The notes beneath the pieces are model-generated. The model made no database searches and had not been told where the DNA came from. It saw only the letters and a list, made by a program, of their open reading frames with translations. From positions 1 through 5,729 of the forward strand of contig JAGAHP010000039.1 in assembly GCA_017627015.1 (NCBI GenBank): a DNA stretch of 5,729 nt, read 5' to 3'. Positions within the stretch are counted from its first letter, which is position 1. The number at the start of each line of letters is the position of its first letter. Below are positions 1 through 5,177 of the stretch, piece after piece. Position numbers and translations under genes: made by a program. The DNA comes from Bacilli bacterium (GTDB lineage Bacteria > Bacillota_I > Bacilli_A > RF39 > UBA660).

Positions 1-2415
1 CTTAACAGCATCTTCAGATACATTAGGAATATCTCTTGTAATTTCTTCTGGTCCAAGTTTAGTATCTCTACATTGAATAGAGAAACTTTCAATATATACT
101 GATGTGAATGCATCATCTTTAACTAATTTTTCATTTAATACAATCGCATCTTCGTAGTTATATCCTTCAAACGTAGTGAACGCTACAGTCATATTTTTAC
201 CTAAAGCAAGTTCACCTTTATCTGTACTTGGTCCATCTGCGATAATCATACCTCTTTTAACTTTGTCGCCAGCTTTAACAATTGGTCTTTGATGATAACA
301 AGTATAGTTGTTTGATCCTTCAAAGTTCATTAATGTATAAACATCTTTTCCACCTTTAGTTTTAACTTCTATCTTTTTACCATCTGCGTATTCAACAACA
401 CCATCAGCTTTTGCAACTACTGTAGCACCAGAGTCTCTTGCTATCATGTATTCAACACCAGTTCCTACAAATGGAGCTTCTGCTTTTAATAATGGTAATG
501 CTTGACGTTGCATGTTTGCACCCATTAATGCACGGTGAGCGTCATCGTGATCTAGGAATGGAATACAAGATGCAGTAACAGATATAATTTGTTGTGCAGA
601 TACGTCTATATAGTTAACTTCTTCAGTTTTAGCAATTATATTTTCACCTTTAAATCTAGCAGCAACTTCTTTATCAGTAATCTTACCATTTTCATCCATA
701 CCAACTGTTGCTTGTGAAATAACATAATCTAATTCTTCATCTGCAGTTAGGTATTCTATTTCATCTTGAAGAACACCATTTATAACTTTTCTATATGGAG
801 CCATTATAAATCCATATTCATTTACTTTTGCATAGTTAGCTAAAGATGTAATTAATCCGATGTTAGGTCCTTCTGGAGATTCAATAGGACAGATTCTACC
901 ATAGTGTGATTCATTAACGTCACGAACTTCCATGGCAGCTCTTTCTCTTGATAATCCACCTGGTCCTAAACTAGATAATCTTCTCTTATTAGTTAATTCT
1001 GAAATTGGGTTAATTTGATCCATGAATTGAGATAATTGTGAACTACCAAAGAATTCTTTAATAACAGCAGTTATTGGTCTAATATTAATTAATGCTTTTG
1101 GTGTAGCATCTGCTTCTTCTATAGTAGTCATTCGCTCGCGTATTACTCTTTCCATTCTTGTAACACCAATTCTGAATTGGTTTTGAATTAATTCACCAAC
1201 TTGTTTAACACGTCTATTTGATAAGTGGTCAATTTCATCTACTTGTCCTATACCTTGTAATAAGTTTAAGTAATATGAAACTGATGCATATATATCAGAA
1301 ATAGTTAATCTCTTTTCATCTATAGTTGGATCATTACCTATTATTCTTACAACTTTTTCTTTATCGTTAGGAGCATAAACTTTAACGATTTGTACTTTAT
1401 TATAAGTATCTAATTCATCATTAATTTTTACTTCAACAACATTTAATCCTTCTTGTAATAATGGTTTTAATTCATTATATACTTCTCTATTTATTACAGT
1501 TCCTTTTTTGAATTTAACTGTTTTACCTACTTTAATATCTTCTGCAAGTGTTTGACCAAATAATCTATCTAATACATTTAATTTTTTATTGTATTTATAT
1601 CTACCTACTTTAGATAAATCATATCTAAATGCATCAAAGAATCTAGTAATTAAATGGTTCTTCGCACTATCAAGTGTAGCAGGTTCTCCTGGTTTTAACT
1701 TTTCATAGATTTCTATTAAAGCCTCATCAGTATTTAATGTAGAATCCTTTTCCATAGTATTTAATAGATATTCATCTTCACCATATAAATCAGTTATATC
1801 AGCGTTTGATGATAATCCAAATGCTCTTAAGAATGTAGTTACAGTTACTTTTCTGTTTCTATCAATCTTAACATCTACTGCATCTTTACTATTCAATTTG
1901 AATTCTAACCAAGTACCTCTATTAGGTATAATTTGAGATGTGAATATATTTCTACCATTCTTATCCATCTCAACACCATAGTAAACGCTTGGAGAACGAA
2001 CTAATTGAGAAACAATAACTCTTTCTGCACCATTAATAACGAAAGTTCCACTTTCGGTCATAATTGGCATATCTCCAAAGAATAGTTCTTGTTCTTTTAC
2101 TTCGCCTGTCTCATTATTGAATAATCTTGCATTTACTTTTAGTGGAGCTACATATGAAGTCTTTCTTTCCTTACATTCTTTAATAGTAAATCTTGGTTCA
2201 TCTAATGAGTAATCATTTATTTCTAATGATAATGTACCTGCAAAGTTATCAACTGGAAACATTTCATCTAAAACTTCTTTGATTCCTTCTTCGATAAACC
2301 ATTCATAAGATTTCTTTTGAATTTCTAATAAATCCTTTAATTCTAAAGAATTATGAATTCTAGAAAAATCTCTTCTTTCACGGTCTTTACATACTTTTTT
2401 AATCTTATAAGCCAC
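1..2415 (-). CDS. rpoB: DNA-directed RNA polymerase subunit beta, N-terminal 805 codons (3' end outside window)
   Basis: Beta subunit of RNA polymerase, forming half of the catalytic cleft. The frame is open without a break from a GTG at 2415 to the window edge. Landmarks by residue: start MAYKIKKV; SYEWFIEEGI near 36-45; FGDMPIMTESGTFVINGAER at 113-132; rifampicin-pocket segment from GSSQLSQFMDQ at 457 to LGPGGLSRERA, ending near 493; GRICPIESPEGPNIGL at 506-521; GANMQRQALPL at 632-642; and GPEEITRDIPN at 788-798, where the window ends. The rest (flap, hybrid-binding and clamp regions, several hundred residues) lies beyond position 1. The GTG is chosen because GTG-GCT-TAT gives the conserved beginning and an AGGGGTGA ribosome-binding sequence lies 5 nt upstream; an ATG at 2417 is out of frame and closes quickly. 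The gene has its own promoter and leader. Residue 476 (E. coli 526) is Asn instead of His. The identification is certain; no frameshift was seen. Confidence 0.98.
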   Translation of the reverse strand, partial: MAYKIKKVCKDRERRDFSRIHNSLELKDLLEIQKKSYEWFIEEGIKEVLDEMFPVDNFAGTLSLEINDYSLDEPRFTIKECKERKTSYVAPLKVNARLFNNETGEVKEQELFFGDMPIMTESGTFVINGAERVIVSQLVRSPSVYYGVEMDKNGRNIFTSQIIPNRGTWLEFKLNSKDAVDVKIDRNRKVTVTTFLRAFGLSSNADITDLYGEDEYLLNTMEKDSTLNTDEALIEIYEKLKPGEPATLDSAKNHLITRFFDAFRYDLSKVGRYKYNKKLNVLDRLFGQTLAEDIKVGKTVKFKKGTVINREVYNELKPLLQEGLNVVEVKINDELDTYNKVQIVKVYAPNDKEKVVRIIGNDPTIDEKRLTISDIYASVSYYLNLLQGIGQVDEIDHLSNRRVKQVGELIQNQFRIGVTRMERVIRERMTTIEEADATPKALINIRPITAVIKEFFGSSQLSQFMDQINPISELTNKRRLSSLGPGGLSRERAAMEVRDVNESHYGRICPIESPEGPNIGLITSLANYAKVNEYGFIMAPYRKVINGVLQDEIEYLTADEELDYVISQATVGMDENGKITDKEVAARFKGENIIAKTEEVNYIDVSAQQIISVTASCIPFLDHDDAHRALMGANMQRQALPLLKAEAPFVGTGVEYMIARDSGATVVAKADGVVEYADGKKIEVKTKGGKDVYTLMNFEGSNNYTCYHQRPIVKAGDKVKRGMIIADGPSTDKGELALGKNMTVAFTTFEGYNYEDAIVLNEKLVKDDAFTSVYIESFSIQCRDTKLGPEEITRDIPNVSEDAVK

Positions 2416-2420
2416 ATGCT

Positions 2421-2428
2421 TCACCCCT
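2421..2428 (-). promoter_or_regulatory. rpoB ribosome-binding site
   Basis: The minus strand reads AGGGGTGA, complementary to the 3' end of 16S rRNA, 5 nt before the GTG at 2415. It matters because an ATG at 2417 overlaps the GTG two bases upstream in another frame. Only the GTG frame gives RpoB. Confidence 0.8.
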
Positions 2429-2447
2429 AACAATAATATTCAAAGAA

Positions 2448-2477
2448 CATGTCCCAAAAAGCCCATAAAGGGACATA
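2448..2477 (-). promoter_or_regulatory. Hairpin in the rpoB 5' leader
   Basis: In the leader RNA, ATGTCCC and GGGACAT pair perfectly (2470-2476 with 2449-2455), with one extra G-U pair at the base and a 14-nt loop. The loop holds a second GGG that could compete for the CCC in a short alternative stem. It is the most G+C-rich patch in the intergenic region. No U-tract follows, so it is not an intrinsic terminator. It could protect the mRNA 5' end or be a protein-binding or attenuation site; the role is unknown. Confidence 0.6.
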
Positions 2478-2490
2478 GTACCAATTTAAA

Positions 2491-2519
2491 ATTTTACTAA
2501 AAAAATAAAGATACGTCAA
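2491..2519 (-). promoter_or_regulatory. Promoter of rpoB
   Basis: The minus strand shows TTGACG (2519-2514), a 17-nt spacer, and TAAAAT (2496-2491). These are five-of-six matches to each consensus box of a housekeeping sigma factor at ideal spacing. Transcription would start near 2484-2486, giving a leader of about 70 nt. It lies directly after the methyltransferase terminator, so rpoB appears to be transcribed at least partly apart from the ribosomal-protein genes. Confidence 0.8.
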
Positions 2520-2539
2520 TACGTTTTGTAAATTTTATT

Positions 2540-2568
2540 AAAAAAACTCTAAAATTTTACATTTTAGA
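2540..2568 (-). terminator. Intrinsic terminator after the methyltransferase gene
   Basis: On the minus strand an 8-bp perfect stem, TCTAAAAT with ATTTTAGA, encloses a 5-nt loop and is followed by G and seven T residues. The stem is A+T rich, as expected in this genome. It lies 9 nt after the methyltransferase stop codon and about 20 nt before the rpoB -35 box. Confidence 0.75.
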
Positions 2569-2576
2569 ATACATTT

Positions 2577-3164
2577 TTATTTAATTTTCGATTTTATAAT
2601 CCAAAAACCCTTTATTTTATTAATTATTTCAAATTCAAATATATCGCTATTATCATTTACTAACGATTTAGCGCCTTGATCTTTTCTAATAACAATCCAT
2701 AATTCTCCATTGTTATTTAAATGATCTTTAGCACCTCTTATTATTTCATAAACTTTATTTTTACCAACATGTATTGGCGGATTAGTTATTATACAATCAT
2801 ATTTTCCTTCTACATTAGAATATGCATCGCTACTAAATACTTCAGCGGAAATATGGTTCTTCTTTAAACCCATTTTAGTAAGTTTAATCGCTCTATTATT
2901 AACATCTATCATATCTACTACTGAATCAGGTCTATTTAAAAGCACATAAAAACCTATAGGTCCACACCCACAACCTACATCTAAAAAAGAATATTTATTA
3001 TCCAAATTTATATTCTCAAGCAACACTCTTGTTCCAAAGTCTAAGCCTTTTTTATTAAAAACACCATTATCTGTATACATATAAAATTCTGTGTCTAAAA
3101 CTTTAACTTTGTTTTCCACAAGATTACTTTCTAAATTTTCATTATTATCAAAGTATTGATTCAA
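2577..3164 (-). CDS. rsmC: RsmC/YbxB-family class I SAM-dependent methyltransferase (probable 16S rRNA guanine-N2 methyltransferase)
   Basis: About 195 residues counted from the preferred TTG start. Visible signatures, in that numbering: TDNGVF at 31-36 (typical of the family), the SAM-binding glycine loop LDVGCGCGPIG at 61-71, an acidic pair DMIDVNNRA at 84-92 for the SAM ribose, and the catalytic NPPI motif at 128-131 followed by HVGK, as in N2-guanine methyltransferases. Its place just upstream of rpoB matches B. subtilis ybxB, the single-domain relative of E. coli RsmC (m2G1207 of 16S rRNA). The first ATG (3179) would add MQVIY but has no ribosome-binding site, whereas the TTG at 3164 has AGGTG 6 nt upstream and yields MNQYFDNNENLES, which resembles the B. 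subtilis beginning. The family is clear; the exact rRNA target is inferred. It is split from rplL by two accessory genes. Confidence 0.9.
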   Translation of the reverse strand: MNQYFDNNENLESNLVENKVKVLDTEFYMYTDNGVFNKKGLDFGTRVLLENINLDNKYSFLDVGCGCGPIGFYVLLNRPDSVVDMIDVNNRAIKLTKMGLKKNHISAEVFSSDAYSNVEGKYDCIITNPPIHVGKNKVYEIIRGAKDHLNNNGELWIVIRKDQGAKSLVNDNSDIFEFEIINKIKGFWIIKSKIK

Positions 3165-3170
3165 ATAAAT

Positions 3171-3175
3171 CACCT
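3171..3175 (-). promoter_or_regulatory. Ribosome-binding site supporting the TTG start of the methyltransferase
   Basis: AGGTG on the minus strand lies 6 nt before the TTG at 3164, good spacing. The alternative ATG at 3179 lies upstream of this element and has only A/T-rich sequence before it. The RBS therefore decides the start. Confidence 0.65.
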
Positions 3176-3183
3176 GCATCTAT

Positions 3184-3192
3184 ATAATAACA
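3184..3192 (-). promoter_or_regulatory. Possible extended -10 promoter of the methyltransferase gene
   Basis: The minus strand reads TGT followed by TATTAT, an extended -10 pattern, directly after the T-tract of the preceding terminator. Only a weak -35 (TTTAAA, 17 nt upstream, inside the terminator hairpin) is available. A start near 3177-3183 would place the ATG at 3179 at or before the transcript end, again favouring the TTG start. In an A+T-rich genome such matches arise by chance, so this is tentative. The alternative is read-through from upstream. Confidence 0.35.
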
Positions 3193-3215
3193 AAAAAAAG
3201 ACTTAATTTAAAGTC
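3190..3215 (-). repeat. Downstream copy of a direct repeat flanking the two-gene block (terminator-type)
   Basis: Minus-strand sequence GACTTT-AAAT-TAAGTC-T8-GT. It matches the sequence at 5147-5171 (GACTTT-TTAT-AAAGTC-T7-GT) except for three substitutions and one T. The two copies are in the same orientation and bracket exactly the fic and Ig-like-protein genes. Both copies are terminator hairpins, so convergence in a low-G+C genome is possible. Confidence 0.5.
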
Positions 3216-3218
3216 TTT
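3192..3218 (-). terminator. Intrinsic terminator of the Ig-like membrane-protein gene
   Basis: An 8-bp perfect stem, AAAGACTT with AAGTCTTT, encloses a 6-nt loop and is followed by eight T residues on the minus strand. The first stem arm overlaps the TAA stop codon at 3219-3217. It separates this gene from the methyltransferase. Confidence 0.8.
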
Positions 3219-4059
3219 ACCATTGTTTTTCTGAATAAGTAAATGTTAAGTCCTTTTCTTCATATATTAGAGTCTTTTCATCTTTAATAGTTAATTCCAT
3301 AATAGTAGGTTCTGCATCCTCTTCTCTTTCTAAAGTGTCATCTGTATTATGATCAAGAGTAAGTTTTAATTTATTTCCATTTACTTCATATCTTCCATCC
3401 ATAATAAATAGACCACATCCCATACCATGACAAGGATTAATTTCATATTCTACATAATTATTATCTCTAAAAGATAATGAATACCAAGCTTTATCAGTTT
3501 TAACAGTATAATATCCTTCTAAACTAAATTTAGGCGCAGTTACTTTTAGTGTTACTTTCTTGGTAGCTTTATTACCGCTTTTATCTGTTGCGACTACAGT
3601 TATCTTATATTCTCCTTCTTTTCCTAGATCATAATCTCCATCAATAGTTATAATAACATCATCTTTAGAATTATCTTCTGTATCTATCTTTATATCTTGA
3701 GCATCTACTTCTACTTCAATAACATCTTTACATTTTATAACTGGTTTTGTAGTATCTATTACATTAATACTAAATTCTAGAGTTTCTTTTTTACCCAATC
3801 TTGTTTTATATACTATTTTTAGATGTTGAACACCCAATGTAGTTGTATCAATATCCTTGTCTTTACTTATAATAGTATCATTCTTAGGTTTATTAAAAAG
3901 TGATAATAATTTGGTTTTTGAATTTAATTCAACGTCATTTTTTATTTGTTTTATATCATCCTTAATTAAGAACATATATAAGAATATTCCTATGGATAAT
4001 AATAAAATAACTAAACCTAATAATATTATTATATTTTTCTTTTTATTAGTTTTTTCCAT
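3217..4059 (-). CDS. Membrane-anchored extracellular protein with DUF5011-type Ig-like region and a C-terminal CHGMGC domain, unknown function
   Basis: A 280-residue protein. Residues 2-8 are basic (EKTNKKK). A hydrophobic helix at about 9-32 follows with no signal-peptidase site or lipobox, so it is probably an N-terminal anchor with the rest outside the cell. Residues 40-102 look like a first beta-rich Ig-like repeat. Residues 101-173 form a clearer DUF5011/HYR-like module: it opens with IDTTKPVI, holds GDYDLGKEGEYKITVVATD at 141-159 and then KSGNKATKKV. Residues 180-280 are a separate beta-rich domain of the form GYYTVKTDKAWYSLSF, with two cysteines in CHGMGC (210-215) that could form a disulfide or bind metal. 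ATG at 4059 is supported by GGAAGTG 5 nt upstream. It has its own promoter and terminator. The architecture suggests a cell-surface protein; no enzymatic motif is recognised. It is not normally found between rplL and rpoB. Confidence 0.8.
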   Translation of the reverse strand: MEKTNKKKNIIILLGLVILLLSIGIFLYMFLIKDDIKQIKNDVELNSKTKLLSLFNKPKNDTIISKDKDIDTTTLGVQHLKIVYKTRLGKKETLEFSINVIDTTKPVIKCKDVIEVEVDAQDIKIDTEDNSKDDVIITIDGDYDLGKEGEYKITVVATDKSGNKATKKVTLKVTAPKFSLEGYYTVKTDKAWYSLSFRDNNYVEYEINPCHGMGCGLFIMDGRYEVNGNKLKLTLDHNTDDTLEREEDAEPTIMELTIKDEKTLIYEEKDLTFTYSEKQW

Positions 4060-4078
4060 ATAATCACTTCCACTTTAT

Positions 4079-4107
4079 ATTATAACTTATTTCAGTAATA
4101 TTTTTAA
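4079..4107 (-). promoter_or_regulatory. Promoter of the Ig-like membrane-protein gene
   Basis: A consensus TATAAT -10 (4084-4079) lies 17 nt after a weaker -35, TTAAAA (4107-4102, four of six matches). The predicted start is near 4072, so the leader is very short and begins at about the ribosome-binding site (4071-4065). It lies just after the fic terminator, making this gene an independent unit. Confidence 0.6.
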
Positions 4108-4112
4108 CAAAT

Positions 4113-4137
4113 AAAAGAGTATGGTTTACACCATACT
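4113..4137 (-). terminator. Intrinsic terminator of the fic gene
   Basis: A perfect 7-bp stem, AGTATGG with CCATACT, encloses a 6-nt loop and is followed on the minus strand by C, four T, A and three T. The stem spans the last codons and the TAA stop at 4128-4126, an economical arrangement in which gene end and terminator overlap. Confidence 0.7.
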
Positions 4138-5052
4138 TTTATAACATTCTTCTTTTAAAAATAATTTAATTCTTTCTATATTGCGATTTTCATAATAATC
4201 TATTAATAATTTTCTAAAATGATCTACTTTTGATGCTGGTATAACTATAATACCTTTACCTTTAGATATTAATAAGTGATTAATAAATAGAACTGCACTT
4301 CTTTTATTTCCATCTATAAATATTTGTTTTTTCATTATATATAATAATAGTTCAATAGACTTATCTATCACATTTTCTTTACTACTAAGAATTCTTTCTA
4401 ATTCTTCTTTAATAATTGATTCAACAGGAATAGATGGTTTGTAATTTGTTCCTGTTATATTAACTGGTATATTTCTTATTCTTCCAGCAGAATAATAAAA
4501 CCCTTCAATAACTAACTTATTAATAGAACATAATAAATTATAATCCGTTTTAGTTGATATAACGTTCTCATTTAATATAAACTCCCACGAATGTTTTAAA
4601 TTTATAATTTTTAATATATCATCAGATGTCATATTGTTTACTTTACCGCCATCAATTATACTTTCAGTATCAACATAAGTGGTAGAGACACCTTCTAATA
4701 TAGCTTGGTTATAAATAGACTCAACTAAATTTCTTTTAGCAAAATCTATATTATCTTTAACTTCCTTAGATAATTTAGTCTCAGAATAGTTTAGTTCTTT
4801 TAATCTTTTATCTATTATTTTAATTTCTTTCTTATATTCTTTAGCAGCAAAGTTATTACTTAATAATGAATTGTATAGATCTTCACTATATTCACCTATA
4901 TACTTAGTAAAAGGAATACCATCTTCTCTACCATGAATATATAAATATTTTTTATCTCTTATTTCAATAGATCCAGATACCAATTTTTTTAAGTCTTCAA
5001 CTAACATTTGTTTAGTTTGTAAAAGTATAAGTAATTCAAAATTATCTGACAT
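4126..5052 (-). CDS. Fic/Doc-family protein with Gln replacing the catalytic His
   Basis: A 308-residue protein. Residues 35-53 (YLYIHGREDG...KYIGEY) look like a small beta element; 55-88 are a charged, probably coiled helix. Residues 112-121, SIYNQAILEG, resemble the inhibitory helix motif (S/T)xxxE(G/N) of Fic enzymes, with Glu120 conserved and Gln at the S/T position. GRIRNIPVNITGTNYKP at 190-206 matches the target-docking flap. The active-site loop at 243-251 is QIFIDGNKR, against HPFx(D/E)GNGR in AMP-transferring Fic proteins and HIFNDANKR in Doc. The nucleotide-binding D-G-N and R are kept, Lys replaces the second Gly as in the Doc kinase, and the catalytic His is Gln243 (codon CAA, 4326-4324). 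The ATG has AAGGAGG 6 nt upstream. No antitoxin gene is adjacent. Family membership is solid; activity (nucleotide transfer, phosphotransfer or none) cannot be told from sequence. Confidence 0.88.
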   Translation of the reverse strand: MSDNFELLILLQTKQMLVEDLKKLVSGSIEIRDKKYLYIHGREDGIPFTKYIGEYSEDLYNSLLSNNFAAKEYKKEIKIIDKRLKELNYSETKLSKEVKDNIDFAKRNLVESIYNQAILEGVSTTYVDTESIIDGGKVNNMTSDDILKIINLKHSWEFILNENVISTKTDYNLLCSINKLVIEGFYYSAGRIRNIPVNITGTNYKPSIPVESIIKEELERILSSKENVIDKSIELLLYIMKKQIFIDGNKRSAVLFINHLLISKGKGIIVIPASKVDHFRKLLIDYYENRNIERIKLFLKEECYKSMV

Positions 5053-5073
5053 AATATTCCTCCTTTTTAAAGT

Positions 5074-5102
5074 ATTCTATCATATGTGAAACAAAATGTG
5101 AA
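5074..5102 (-). promoter_or_regulatory. Promoter of the fic gene
   Basis: The minus strand shows TTCACA (5102-5097, five of six matches to TTGACA), a 17-nt spacer and TAGAAT (5079-5074), with TGA directly before it forming an extended -10. The start would be near 5067. An AAGGAGG ribosome-binding site follows at 5065-5059. The -35 box and most of the spacer lie inside one arm of the inverted repeat at 5083-5139, so a bound repressor would block RNA polymerase. Confidence 0.75.
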
Positions 5103-5139
5103 CTTTTTTATGTATTTTTTGTTCATTTTGTTTCACATA
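5083..5139. repeat. Imperfect inverted repeat covering the fic promoter, candidate operator
   Basis: The arms are 5083-5103 (21 nt, TATGTGAAACAAAATGTGAAC) and 5121-5139 (19 nt), reverse complements over 16 bases without a mismatch, then differing by a 2-nt insertion before the shared GAAC. The gap is 17 nt of A/T. The hexamer TGTGAA recurs at 5085 and 5097 on the plus strand and, inverted as TTCACA, at 5132 and 5144; each pair is 12 bp apart. No U-tract follows on either strand, so it is not a terminator. An operator is the simplest reading. Confidence 0.65.
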
Positions 5140-5146
5140 AACATTC

Positions 5147-5171
5147 ACAAAAAAAGACTTTATAAAAAGTC
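5147..5171 (-). repeat. Upstream copy of a direct repeat flanking the two-gene block (terminator-type)
   Basis: Minus-strand sequence GACTTT-TTAT-AAAGTC-T7-GT, the partner of 3190-3215. It lies between the rplL stop and the fic promoter region. It is the core of the rplL terminator. Confidence 0.5.
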
Positions 5172-5176
5172 CTTTT
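5149..5176 (-). terminator. Intrinsic terminator after rplL
   Basis: On the minus strand GACTTT pairs with AAAGTC around a 4-nt TTAT loop. The stem extends outward by a G-U pair and four A-T pairs to 11 bp, and seven T residues are at its 3' side. It begins immediately after the rplL stop codon (5180-5178). It would end or attenuate the rplJ-rplL transcript before fic. Confidence 0.8.
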
Positions 5177-5177
5177 A

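Noticed and set aside
2343..2417. ATG at 2417 as an alternative rpoB start
   Set aside because: It is out of frame with RpoB by two bases and ends at a TAG after about 24 codons. The GTG at 2415 gives the conserved MAYKIKKV beginning.
2405..2476. Short leader frame (23 codons) overlapping the rpoB start
   Set aside because: Not annotated as a gene because no Shine-Dalgarno sequence precedes its ATG and the ATG is inside the leader hairpin. It is mentioned only as a possibility under the leader finding.
3857..4063. Plus-strand open frame of 68 codons
   Set aside because: It lies antisense to the start of the Ig-like membrane-protein gene, is low-complexity hydrophobic sequence made from complement of A/T-rich codons, and has no convincing RBS.
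4126..5052. Classic toxin-antitoxin pair (Doc-Phd or FicT-FicA)
   Set aside because: No small antitoxin gene lies next to fic. The upstream 125-nt gap holds only a terminator, the inverted repeat and the promoter, and the downstream gene is a membrane-anchored protein.
5083..5139. Inverted repeat as an intrinsic terminator or CRISPR-type repeat
   Set aside because: No T-tract follows either arm in the right place, there are only two arms with no regular spacers, and the element overlaps a promoter instead.
3190..5171. Fic plus Ig-like gene block as a complete insertion sequence or phage remnant
   Set aside because: There is no transposase, integrase or recombinase gene, no terminal inverted repeats and no clear target duplication beyond the terminator-like repeats.
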